A DNA stretch of 64,000 nt from JAPSGB01 sp963775185 (GTDB taxonomy: Bacteria > Myxococcota_A > Polyangia > Polyangiales > Polyangiaceae). The DNA lies in contig CAVZIE010000033.1 in NCBI GenBank assembly GCA_963775185.1, forward strand, positions 558,001-622,000, given 5' to 3'. The translations under genes and the position numbers were made by a program. Of this stretch, positions 39,013-47,310 are shown in pieces. The notes below the pieces were generated by a model. The model did not search any database and was not told the DNA's origin. It saw only the letters and a list, made by a program, of their open reading frames with translations. Position 1 is the first letter of the stretch. Each line of letters opens with the position of its first letter.

Positions 39013-40580
39013 TGGCGCGCGGCCTCGTCGCGATGATCGCGGTGTGCCTTTCGGCGAGCTGCGGCACGTCGGGGCGCGCCGGCCATCGCGACAGCGGAGC
39101 CGCGACCGACTCCGGCGGAGCTGGCAGCGGCGGCGCGAGCGGCGGTGGCGCCAGCGCTGGGACTGCAGGCGCCGGCGGCTCGCTCGTGGACGCCGGCGGC
39201 GCGGCCGGCGCGGCGGCAACGCCGGGCGACGGCGGCGGCCCGGATCCGTGCACGCCGGACCCGTGCAACGGTCACGGCGTCTGCTCCGTTTCGTCGGGAA
39301 CTCCGAGCTGCGCGTGCGACGAGGGCTTCGACCCGCCGACCTGCAGCGTGAAGAACTCGCTCTACGGGCAGCGCGTGAAGGTCGTGGCGGATCTCGCCGA
39401 CCCGGACGTGTTCGAGTCCGGGGCGGGAACGTACCTGCTCAGCGGCACCGGTTCGGGGCACACGTTCGACTTCTACGCGTCGTCGGATTTCGTCACGTGG
39501 TCGCACACGGCGACGTACGATCCGGGCGCGGTCGACCCGGACTACGACTACTGCGACTGTTGGGCGCCGGAGATCGTCGAGAGCGGGGGCAAGCTCTCGC
39601 TCTACTTCGCGGCCTACCGCGGACCGGCCGGGCAGACCGCGTGTCCGCCTCCGCCCGGCTCCGAGCACACGACCTTCCGCGCGGATTCCGCCGACGGAAC
39701 GCCACAGTTCGGCACGCCGTCGCTGCTGTTCCAGGGCCAGGGCGGCGCAGAGAGCCGCACGCAATCCGGTTGCCCCGCCGGCGGATGCGGCCTCGCGATC
39801 CGCATCGATCCGACCGTCTACGACGGGCGCCTCTACTACGTCTTCTTCGACAACGGGAACAACATCGGCTCGGTCTCGATGGCCGCGCCGACGGACTTCC
39901 TGATGCACGCCGGCCCGGCGGGCTGGTCGCTGCCGGCCGACGAAGAAAAGATCAACGAAGCGCCGGAAGTCTTCCAGCACGCCGGGCGCTCGTATCTGTT
40001 CTTCAGCGGCGGCTGGTTCAACAGCCAGTACGCGACGTACTACGTCACCGGCAGCTCCACGGCCGAGCTCACGCGCGCGCTCCCGGTGCACCGGCTCACC
40101 ACGCCCGTGCGTCGCGACAACGGCACACTCGCGGAGAACCACGGCAGCAACTCGATCGCGACGCGACACGGCGAAGCGTTCAACTTCTTCACCCTGGGGA
40201 GCTTCGACGGCGCCGGCAACCTGGTCCACCGCGACACGTATCGCCAGCGCCTGGTGTGGCACGCCGACGGCACGCTGGTCTCCCAGAACCAGGTGCAGCT
40301 GAGCTGGAACGCGCTCGGCGGAGGGAACAGCTATTCACTCGATCTGGTGCTCCGCAACGGCGACGTCATCGGGCCATGCATCGCCGCGGGCCGCATCGGG
40401 CAGAGCACCTCGACCACGTTCACCGGCATCTGCCCGGACGCCGCCGATCTGCTCGTGCACAAGTCGCAGGTGCAGGCGTTCCGGCTGTACGCGTCGCCGA
40501 ACAACGTCTTCGTGAAAGTGGGTGAAGCGCCCTACGACGGCTTTTCGGACGCCGTGGACGTCGTGGCGACACCGCCGTAG
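39012..40580 (+). CDS. Secreted EGF-like and GH43-like propeller protein
   Basis: The 522-residue protein has a lipoprotein signal (LSASCGTS), a Gly/Ala linker, an EGF-like module (CTPDPCNGHGVCSVSSG, then CACDEGFDPPTC), and a five-bladed propeller like family 43 glycosidases: DLADPDVFESGAGTYLLSG, FYASSDFVTW, DCWAPEIVESGGKLSLYF, NEAPEVFQHAGRSYLFFSGG. The expected acids appear in ADPD, WAPEIV and NEAPEV, the usual GH43 triad positions. An arabinan or xylan side-chain enzyme is likely but unproven. ATG overlaps the esterase stop. Confidence 0.83.
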   Translation: MARGLVAMIAVCLSASCGTSGRAGHRDSGAATDSGGAGSGGASGGGASAGTAGAGGSLVDAGGAAGAAATPGDGGGPDPCTPDPCNGHGVCSVSSGTPSCACDEGFDPPTCSVKNSLYGQRVKVVADLADPDVFESGAGTYLLSGTGSGHTFDFYASSDFVTWSHTATYDPGAVDPDYDYCDCWAPEIVESGGKLSLYFAAYRGPAGQTACPPPPGSEHTTFRADSADGTPQFGTPSLLFQGQGGAESRTQSGCPAGGCGLAIRIDPTVYDGRLYYVFFDNGNNIGSVSMAAPTDFLMHAGPAGWSLPADEEKINEAPEVFQHAGRSYLFFSGGWFNSQYATYYVTGSSTAELTRALPVHRLTTPVRRDNGTLAENHGSNSIATRHGEAFNFFTLGSFDGAGNLVHRDTYRQRLVWHADGTLVSQNQVQLSWNALGGGNSYSLDLVLRNGDVIGPCIAAGRIGQSTSTTFTGICPDAADLLVHKSQVQAFRLYASPNNVFVKVGEAPYDGFSDAVDVVATPP

Positions 40581-40587
40581 CGTGGAC

Positions 40588-41271
40588 TCACGGCAACGTC
40601 GGCAGCTCCGTCACGCCCGGGCCGGTGCCGACCAGCGTCGCGGTCGCCATCCGGTACATCACGCGACGCGCGCGCTCGATCGCGGCTTCGGTGACGTGAC
40701 GCCCCTCGTCGCCGTCTTCGAGGATGATGCGGACAACGCCCTCGAGCGCGAGCACGAGCACGCGCAAGAGCAGCGGATCGACCGGGTGCTCCGCGCCGAG
40801 ACCTTGCTCCAGCATCAGAACCAGCGAATCGTGGACCTCCATGCGGCGCGCGTGCAGCTTGGATTCCAGTCGCTGCGCCTCGCCCCCGAGCACGAACACC
40901 AGGCGACCGAGCGCACGCGCGTTGTTGAGGTGCGCATCGATGCATGCCTCGAGCTGCCGGAGCGGCTCGCGCTCGGCCGACACGGCGGTGCGACATGCGT
41001 CGAGCAGGCCGTCCGTGCCGAACCGGTAGAGCGCGAGCAGGATGTCCTCCTTGCTCTGGTAGAGACGGTAGAACGTACGTCGCGAAATCCCGGACGCGGC
41101 CAGCACGTCTTCCACCGAAGCGGCGCGCGTGCCGCGCTCGGCGAACAAGCGTGTCGCGCCCATCAGGATCATGCCCCGCGCGTTCGCCTCGCCGATCTGG
41201 ATGCCGGTCGGGCGCCGCCGCGTTGCCTCGGGGGTCCGCTTGCTGGTCTTCTTTCCGGTCTTCGACGCCAT
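40588..41271 (-). CDS. TetR-family transcriptional regulator
   Basis: The 227-residue protein has a basic N-terminal tail, a TetR helix-turn-helix (residues about 30-80: GATRLFAERGTRAASVEDVL, AASGISRRTFYRLYQSKEDI) and an all-helical ligand domain. It lies between the EGF/GH43 gene (convergent, 7 bases apart) and the pectinacetylesterase-like gene (divergent). The four promoters nearby carry similar dyads between -35 and -10, the classic place for a TetR repressor, so it is the best candidate to control them. This link is inferred. Confidence 0.85.
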   Translation of the reverse strand: MASKTGKKTSKRTPEATRRRPTGIQIGEANARGMILMGATRLFAERGTRAASVEDVLAASGISRRTFYRLYQSKEDILLALYRFGTDGLLDACRTAVSAEREPLRQLEACIDAHLNNARALGRLVFVLGGEAQRLESKLHARRMEVHDSLVLMLEQGLGAEHPVDPLLLRVLVLALEGVVRIILEDGDEGRHVTEAAIERARRVMYRMATATLVGTGPGVTELPTLP

Positions 41272-41336
41272 CGGGCCCAGAGCATGCCAAGAACTCGTGC
41301 AAAACGGGAGACTTCGTACCGTCGGCGGTTTTTGAC

Positions 41337-41365
41337 TTGACGAAGGTATACGCTCTGTTTACCAT
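41337..41365 (+). promoter_or_regulatory. Shared-type promoter/operator D (pectinacetylesterase-like gene)
   Basis: TTGACG, 17 bases, TACCAT. The spacer holds GTATACG-CTC-TGTTTAC. It lies in the divergent gap beside tetR, so it could also control tetR itself. The first ATG is only 12 bases after the -10. Confidence 0.8.
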
Positions 41366-41377
41366 AGCTCTGCGGGT

Positions 41378-42745
41378 ATGGAGATGCAGTCGCCGAGCAA
41401 CATGCGCTGTGCGGAAGCGGGAAGCTGGCGCGCGATGGCGCGGGCGCTCCGCCTGGGCGCCGCCGTTGTCGGCCTGCTGGGCCTGATCGCGGCGTGCGGC
41501 TCCGCCGACAACGCATCCAGCGATAGCAGCGGCGGCGCGGCCGGCGCCAGTGCGTCGGCGGGAGCGGCCGGCGCGGCAGCGGGCGCGACCGGCGGATCCG
41601 CCGGCGCGAGCGGTGGCGGCGCGGGTGGCACCGACGCGGGCGCGGCCGGCGCGGCAACGGGCGGTGCGGCCGGCGACGCGAGCGGCGGTACAGGTGGCGC
41701 GGGCGGCGACGGCGGCGCGACGATCGGCGCCCCGATCGACGTGCCGCCGACGGAGCAGTGGGTCTGGGTTCCGATCAACGGCACGGTGTGCGCCGACGGC
41801 ACCGAAGCCGGCGTCGGCGTGAACTTCACCACCCGGAGCCGCAAGCTCGTCATCTTCTTCCAGGGCAACGGCGTCTGCTACGACCTCAAGTCGTGCACGG
41901 TGTTCCAGGGCCTGCTGACGGGCATGGGGTCGAACCCGCTGGATCACATGTGGTGGGGCGATCCGAACACGAACCACCTGGGCATCTTCGATCGCAACGA
42001 TGCGTCGAATCCGTTCCGCGACGACAATTTCATCGTGTTCCCACACTGCGGTGTGGACGGCCACACCGCCGACAAGGACTCGACGTATTTCCCGCTCAAG
42101 ACCGTGCACCAGCACGGCTACGCGAACGTCTCCAAGGCGCTGCCGCGGATCCTCGGCTCGTTCGCGGACGCGACGCGGGTGGTCGTCGCCGGCTTCAGCG
42201 CCGGCGGGATCGGCGCCGGCGCGAACTACCACCAGATCGCGCTCGCGTTCGAGGCGCTCGGCAAGCCGTCGCCGTTCATGATCGACGACGCGGGGCCGGT
42301 GCTGCGCGCGCCGTACGCCACCGCGCTGGCGACAAAGTCCCTGCACAACGGCTGGGGGCTCGACAAGACCATCGACACGTGGTGTCCGGAGTGCGCGACC
42401 CAGGGCTACAACACCGTGTACCGCAAGCTGCAGGAGCTGCACCCGGGAATGCGGCTCGCACAGCTGAGCTCGTACCAGGACCAGACCGCGACGTCACTGT
42501 ACGCGCTCCTGAACCTGGACCCGCTGTTCCTCGGCCCCAACATGGAGGCGGGCCTGCGCGATTTCCAGACCTGGAGCGCGGGCTTCCAGTCCGCCGTCGC
42601 GCCGAGCGCGATGCGCTGCTTCTTCTACGGCGGCAACCGCCACGGCGCGCTGGTCGTGGATGCGCTCTCCGCGACGCCCGGCCTTGCGCAGTTCCTCTCC
42701 GACCAGCTGAGCGGATCGCCGAGCTGGTCATCTGTCGTTCCGTGA
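41378..42745 (+). CDS. Pectinacetylesterase-family lipoprotein
   Basis: After a signal ending IAACGSA and a Gly/Ala linker, the 330-residue catalytic part matches pectinacetylesterase/Notum hydrolases: RKLVIFFQGNGVCYDLKSC (oxyanion region), HMWWGDPNTN, FIVFPHCGVDGH, the nucleophile motif GFSAGGIGAG and a late His in GGNRHGALV. It should remove acetyl or acyl groups from pectin-like polymers. Given the promoter, the first ATG may be too close; ATG at 41402 or 41435 would give a cleaner signal peptide. The TGA overlaps the next ATG. Confidence 0.83.
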   Translation: MEMQSPSNMRCAEAGSWRAMARALRLGAAVVGLLGLIAACGSADNASSDSSGGAAGASASAGAAGAAAGATGGSAGASGGGAGGTDAGAAGAATGGAAGDASGGTGGAGGDGGATIGAPIDVPPTEQWVWVPINGTVCADGTEAGVGVNFTTRSRKLVIFFQGNGVCYDLKSCTVFQGLLTGMGSNPLDHMWWGDPNTNHLGIFDRNDASNPFRDDNFIVFPHCGVDGHTADKDSTYFPLKTVHQHGYANVSKALPRILGSFADATRVVVAGFSAGGIGAGANYHQIALAFEALGKPSPFMIDDAGPVLRAPYATALATKSLHNGWGLDKTIDTWCPECATQGYNTVYRKLQELHPGMRLAQLSSYQDQTATSLYALLNLDPLFLGPNMEAGLRDFQTWSAGFQSAVAPSAMRCFFYGGNRHGALVVDALSATPGLAQFLSDQLSGSPSWSSVVP

Positions 42746-43665
42746 TGCCTCGAAAGAAGGAGCACTTGGAAGTGACCCACGAAATCTACGATCACCAAGG
42801 ACTCGCCATCGCCTACAGCCGCTGCGGGCGCGGATCGCCAGTGGTGCTGCTGCACAACGGCGGCATGTCGCGCGCGATCTGGCGCGAGATCACCCCGGCG
42901 CTCGCCGAGCACCACGAGGTGTTCGCCATCGATCTCCTCGGCTACGGCGCCTCGGACAAGCCGCCGAGCGGCTACGGCCTGGACCACTACGTCGAGATCC
43001 TCGGCGGCTTCCTCGACACGCTCGGGCTGGTGCCGACGGCGTTGGTCGGCAACTGCATGGGCAGCGCGATCTCGCTGTCGCTGGCGATGCGGCGGCCCCA
43101 GGACGTGACCGCGCTGGTGCTGATCAACCCGCTCACCGAAGCGACGTTCCTCGCGGGCGGGCTCGGCGCGATGCTGAAGCTCACGCGCGCGCTCCCCACA
43201 CTGTCGCGACCTGTGGTCAGCGCGCTCGAGCATCTGCCGATCCCGGGCGGCCTGCACCACCGCTTCGTCCGCTTCCAGCTCGGCAGCGTGGGCCGCGAGG
43301 CGGGCACGGAGCGCGAGCAGGATCTGTGCGCCTGCTACGACTCGCCGGACCAGATGCGATCGCTGCTCGGCGTCTTCGACGACTTCGCCAGCTACCGCGC
43401 GCTCGACGAGCTCGAGCCGGGCCCCGGCTTCCCGCCCATCACCACCATCTGGGGGCTGTCCAACCGCGTGCTGTCCCCCGCCGCAGGCCGACGCCTCTCG
43501 GAGACGCTGAAGCCAAGACGGCAGGAGTGGCTGGAGGGCTGCGGCCACCTGCCCATGCTTGAAGCGCCCGCTGAAGTGGCGGCCATCGTGCTCGACGCCT
43601 TGGCGTCTCCCCCTCCCGTTGCCACGCATCCGGAAGACCGCGATGCAAGGAGCGTTCTGCAATGA
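42745..43665 (+). CDS. Alpha/beta hydrolase with Cys in the nucleophile position (OleB-like partner)
   Basis: The 306-residue protein has the alpha/beta hydrolase core: VVLLHNGGMSRAIWREITPA, FAIDLLGYGASDKP, elbow GNCMGS and late His in EGCGHLPMLE. The elbow places Cys where most members have Ser or Asp; dienelactone hydrolases also use Cys. The gene overlaps the next, an OleC-like ligase, by four bases (ATGA), as OleB and OleC genes often do. A GTG at 42772 with AAGGAG upstream is an alternative start. A beta-lactone-processing role is inferred only from context. Confidence 0.8.
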   Translation: MPRKKEHLEVTHEIYDHQGLAIAYSRCGRGSPVVLLHNGGMSRAIWREITPALAEHHEVFAIDLLGYGASDKPPSGYGLDHYVEILGGFLDTLGLVPTALVGNCMGSAISLSLAMRRPQDVTALVLINPLTEATFLAGGLGAMLKLTRALPTLSRPVVSALEHLPIPGGLHHRFVRFQLGSVGREAGTEREQDLCACYDSPDQMRSLLGVFDDFASYRALDELEPGPGFPPITTIWGLSNRVLSPAAGRRLSETLKPRRQEWLEGCGHLPMLEAPAEVAAIVLDALASPPPVATHPEDRDARSVLQ

Positions 43666-45432
43666 ATCAGCGCCTTTTTCCCGATGATGTATTCGACCTT
43701 GCCGGCGTCGTGCTCGACGTCGCGCCGTCGCGATCCCGAACGCACCGCCGTGATCGAGCTGGACGGGAAGAACGCCGACGGGAGCCGACGCTATCGCAAG
43801 CGCAGCTATCGAGAGATGTCGGACGACATCGAATCGGTGGCGGTCGGCTTGCGCGAGATCGGCGTGGTCGAGAAGACGCGCACCGTGTTCATGGCGCCGC
43901 CGAGCTACGAGGCTTTCGTCGTCGCGCTGGCGTTGACACGCGTCGGCGCCACCACGGTGTGGATCGATCCGGCCGTCGGCCACCTGAACGTCGCCGAGCG
44001 ACTCCGCCGCCTGAACATCGAGGCGTTCGTCGGCATCCCGCTCGCCCACATCGGCCGCACGGTGTTCGGCTGGGGACCGCGGCTGTTGTCCAAGGCGATC
44101 GTGGTGGAGGGGCGGTTCCCGGGCGCGCACAGCATGGCGTCGCTCAAGCGCCCGATCCCGGCCACGATCACGCCGGCCGCGGTCGTCCCCGGGGATCCCG
44201 CGGCGATCATGTACACGACCGGCAGCACCGGCCCCGCGAAGCCGGCGCTCTACCGTCACACGAACCTGTGCGCGATGCACCGCGTCGCCCACCGTACCTG
44301 GCGCTTCGCCGAAGCGGACGGCGTGCCCGTCGACATGCCGGTGTTCCCGGCGTTCTTCTCCATCGGGCTAAGCGCCGGCGGCACGATCGTCGTGCCGCCC
44401 ATCGACTACTTCCGCGAAGACCCCGCGGACGTCGACCCGCACGCGCTGCTCGAGGTGATTCGCGACACCGGCGTGCAGAGCTTGTTCGCCTCGCCGGTGA
44501 TCCTCGCGAACCTCGCCCGGCTCGGGCGCGACGCAGGCGCCGCGGCTCCTTCACTGCGAGTCGTCGTGGGCGGCGGCGCGCCGCTGTACGCGCCGGTCGT
44601 CGGAGCGCTGCAGAAGATGATGGGCCCAGGGGGCGCCGTCCACGCCGACTACGGCGCGACCGAGGCGTTGCCCGTCAGCGAGATGCCCGCCCTCGAGGCA
44701 CTCGCCGAGACCTTCGACAAGACAGCGCAGGGTGCCGCGCTGTGCGTCGGGCACCCGTTCGAAGGCGTGACCGTGAAGATCCTCGAGATCGTCGACGGGC
44801 CGATCGCCACTCTGGCCCACGCGCGCGAGCTCGAGCTGGGCCAGGTCGGCGAGATCGTCGTTCAAGGCGCGCACATCAGCCCCGAGTACGCCGACGACGA
44901 GGCGAGCACGACGAAGAACAAGATCAAGGGAGACGACGGATCGATCTGGCACCGCCTGGGCGACGCCGGATACCTCGACGAGCGTGGGCGTCTGTGGTGC
45001 GCCGGCCGCTCCAGCCATCGCATCGTCACCGCCTCGGGGTCGCTCTTCCCGCTGATGTGCGAGCCGATCTTCGACGCCCACCCGTCGGTTCAACAGAGCG
45101 GCCTGGTCGGCGTGCCTCTGCGCGGCTCCGACGCCACGCTGCCCGTGATCTGCGTCGAGCTGACCGAGAGCGCGTCGCGCAAGCGCGCCGACCTCGCGAA
45201 GCTCGAGAAAGAGCTGCTCGAGCTCGCCGCCGCGAACGCGAACACCCGCGCGATCCGCCACATCCTGTTCCGCCGCCGGCTGCCCGTCGATCCGAGACAC
45301 AACTCCAAGATCGAGCGCCCCGAGCTGGCACGCTGGGCGGCCTCCCACCTGCCGCGCAAACAACTAACGAACGCCCAGCGCGCCCTCGCACCGGACGCCG
45401 CCCCCGCCGTCGGCGCCGGAACCGCCACGTAA
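43662..45432 (+). CDS. AMP-dependent synthetase, OleC-like (olefin beta-lactone synthetase type)
   Basis: From 43684 onward the frame gives an ANL-superfamily enzyme: AIMYTTGSTGPAKPALYRHT (P-loop with the YRH seen in OleC), HADYGATEALPVSEMP, LGDAGYLDERGRLWCAGR and the late DPRHNSKIERPEL with the catalytic Lys. The true start is ATG 43662 (MNQRLFPDDVFDLAG), joined after a one-base shift near 43735. OleC closes beta-hydroxy acids to beta-lactones in long-chain olefin synthesis. OleA and OleD are not in the window, so a related fatty-acid ligase role remains possible. Confidence 0.75.
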
Positions 45433-45471
45433 CGCCCCGTCGGGATACCGATCCTGCTCCCCTCCCATGGA

Positions 45472-45489
45472 TGTCGGTCCGGCGCGGTA
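45472..45489 (+). repeat. REP-like 18-mer, copy 9
   Basis: Two changes from the core (TGTC start, GGTA end), plus strand. It faces copy 10 as an inverted pair 52 bases apart. Confidence 0.85.
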
Positions 45490-45541
45490 TCCCGCTGATC
45501 GAAGGCGCACGCGCGCACATGGGCGCGCCCGACCCGCGAGA

Positions 45542-45559
45542 TTCCGCGCCGGACCGGCA
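45542..45559 (-). repeat. REP-like 18-mer, copy 10
   Basis: Exact core on the minus strand. With copy 9 it forms a BIME-like inverted pair, 45472-45559. Confidence 0.9.
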
Positions 45560-45647
45560 AACCCCATCACCCCTCCCCCACCCACAGCAGCCCGTCCCGC
45601 CTGCGGCTCTGCTCGTCGATCGCGCGCCATGTCGCGTCCACGCCGAC

Positions 45648-45812
45648 GTGCGCAAGACGCGCCGGATCAAGATTCCCAGGGGGAAGTACGTGCGCACGAC
45701 GGAGTTGGTCAGCGTGCCGTCGACCGTCTCGCGCGCCGACGTCGCCGACTTCCTGGTCGAGGCGTGCGAGTCGCCGACGTTTGTGGGCAAGGGCGTACAA
45801 CTCGGCGGATAA
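45648..45812 (+). CDS. Small hypothetical protein or gene end
   Basis: From GTG 45648 the frame reads 54 codons (RRIKIPRGKYVRTTELVSVP then STVSRADVADFLVEACESPT) with nearly every third base G or C, so it behaves as coding. The frame stays open upstream through REP copy 10, where it reads SAPDRQ, so it could be a gene end whose start was lost to REP insertion. No family is recognised. A hairpin follows the stop by 3 bases. Confidence 0.35.
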   Translation: MRKTRRIKIPRGKYVRTTELVSVPSTVSRADVADFLVEACESPTFVGKGVQLGG

Positions 45813-45815
45813 CGC

Positions 45816-45834
45816 GGTCGGTCTGACCGACCGG
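45816..45834. repeat. Hairpin, TTCGGTCGG-like family, copy 3
   Basis: Arms CGGTCGGT and ACCGACCG (8 of 8) around CTG, just after the stop at 45812. It resembles the pair at 7.26-7.34 kb and could act as a terminator, but no T run follows. Confidence 0.7.
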
Positions 45835-45859
45835 AACCGCGCTACAGAATCCGCAGGGC

Positions 45860-45877
45860 TGTCGGCGCGGCGCGGAA
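45860..45877 (+). repeat. REP-like 18-mer, degenerate copy
   Basis: TGTCGGCGCGGCGCGGAA keeps the GCGCGGAA end but has lost the palindrome. It lies 25 bases from the stop of the next gene. Confidence 0.6.
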
Positions 45878-45902
45878 TCCCGCGGGAAGGCCGGCGCGGC
45901 GT

Positions 45903-46784
45903 TCACCACTGCTGCATGGCGCGCGGCAGGCTCTGCGGGCAGAGCTGGAGCTGCGCGCTGGCCGCGACGATCTGCGGGATCGCGCTTCGACCGCCGTCGA
46001 GCGACCGGGCCGCGGCGACGAGCTGACCGACGGCGGTGTTGACGTCACCGCTCTTCTCGATCGCGCTGGCGCGCAGCACGTCGACCATGAGGCGCGACGG
46101 CAAGGCGACCGGAATGCTCCCGGGCGCGGGACCGAGCGCGACGAGCACGTTCTGGAAGTCGTTGAACGACGACGCCAGGTAAGCGTACGTCACGCGATAC
46201 GCCGTGTCGGCCTGCAGATCGGGGGAGCTCGGATCGCAACCCCCGAACCACGTCCTGGCGGACTGCATGTCGCCGGCCTTCGCCGAGGAGCGCGCCAGCT
46301 GGCAGCGGATCACCTGCTTTTGCGACGGATCGCGCAGCGCCTCCAGCGCGCTCTCGAACAGCGCGCGCTGCCGGTACGGATCCTGCGCCATGGCGAAGTA
46401 GCTCGACAGCGATCCGCACAACAGCACCGCGTTCTCGCCGGCCACGAAGTCCCCCGCGCTGGCGCGCTGGCAGTACGCGCGCCACAGCCCGAGCGCCGCC
46501 CCGACGCGATCCGGCGTCAGCGGGCCTCCTGCCAGCACCTGGTGCATCTCCGGCGGCAGCTGCTTCGCACCGAACGAGGCCGCTTGCGCCCAGAGACCCT
46601 GGTAGCGCTCCGCCTCGGTGATCGCCGGACCGGCCTGCCGGACCGGCGCGTCGTCCCGCGCGGCCACCACGAGCGGCGCGTTGCAGTAGGTGCACTGCAC
46701 CTGGCCGCCCTCTCGCGGCAGCTGGATCGGGGCGCCGCACTGAGGACACGTGAGCATACGAACGTCGGTCGAGAACGCGCTCAT
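45903..46784 (-). CDS. Zinc-ribbon protein of unknown function
   Basis: The 293-residue protein starts with a zinc ribbon (MLTCPQCGAPIQLP then VQCTYCNAPLVV, four Cys). The rest is helical, with repeated pairs like ALFESALEALRDPSQKQVI and TPDRVGAALGLWRAYCQRA that could form TPR-like repeats. There is no signal peptide or membrane segment. A scaffold or regulatory role in the cytoplasm is possible. No partner is obvious in the neighbourhood. Confidence 0.75.
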   Translation of the reverse strand: MSAFSTDVRMLTCPQCGAPIQLPREGGQVQCTYCNAPLVVAARDDAPVRQAGPAITEAERYQGLWAQAASFGAKQLPPEMHQVLAGGPLTPDRVGAALGLWRAYCQRASAGDFVAGENAVLLCGSLSSYFAMAQDPYRQRALFESALEALRDPSQKQVIRCQLARSSAKAGDMQSARTWFGGCDPSSPDLQADTAYRVTYAYLASSFNDFQNVLVALGPAPGSIPVALPSRLMVDVLRASAIEKSGDVNTAVGQLVAAARSLDGGRSAIPQIVAASAQLQLCPQSLPRAMQQW

Positions 46785-46944
46785 GGTGACCCCGACGCTA
46801 GCCGAAGAGCGTGGAGGCGACTACTGGATCCGTCCGACGATCCCCGGGTCGGCTCCGCCACCCCGACACCGCTCGAACAAGACAGGTGGCGGATGGCGTG
46901 CGCGATGTACAAGCACCATCAGCCCGAGCGACAGCAGCATGGCA

Positions 46945-47310
46945 TCAGTCGTCGTCCAGCTCGCTCGCAACGCGCGCTTGCAGCTCCTTGAACGCGTGCT
47001 GGGCCGACGAGCGATTCTTGCCCAGTACCCGCGACGCCGCGCTCAGGTTCAGCCGTCCGCTGGACTCGAAGAACTCGCCGCGCACCGCCGCCAGCCGCAT
47101 CGCCGCCAGCCACTGCCGCTGCTCGATCTCGCCGCCGCCTCCTCCGGGACCCTGACGGCCTTCGAACGCAGCGGCGTCACCACCGACGTCCACCGCTTCG
47201 TCGCCTCGCTGCGTCGCCTGGTCGCCCCGCGCCGTCTGCCCCTCCTGGCGGACCAGACGACGAGCTGAATCCGGGCTGGGGCGGGCTGGTGCTACACTCG
47301 TCGTCGGCAT
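46945..47310 (-). CDS. Hypothetical protein with C-terminal helix-turn-helix-like segment
   Basis: The 121-residue frame has an unstructured Gln/Gly-rich first half and a helical second half (EFFESSGRLNLSAASRVLGK then NRSSAQHAFKELQARVASEL) that resembles a helix-turn-helix. Its proposed ATG at 47310 overlaps the ATG of the divergent Uma2 gene within one CATG. A later start is possible. I do not recognise a family. Confidence 0.5.
   Translation of the reverse strand: MPTTSVAPARPSPDSARRLVRQEGQTARGDQATQRGDEAVDVGGDAAAFEGRQGPGGGGGEIEQRQWLAAMRLAAVRGEFFESSGRLNLSAASRVLGKNRSSAQHAFKELQARVASELDDD

Noticed and set aside
46625..46660. Further REP copy (GCCGGACCGGC twice)
   Set aside because: Only the short palindrome is present, inside a coding region; the GCGCGGAA part is missing.
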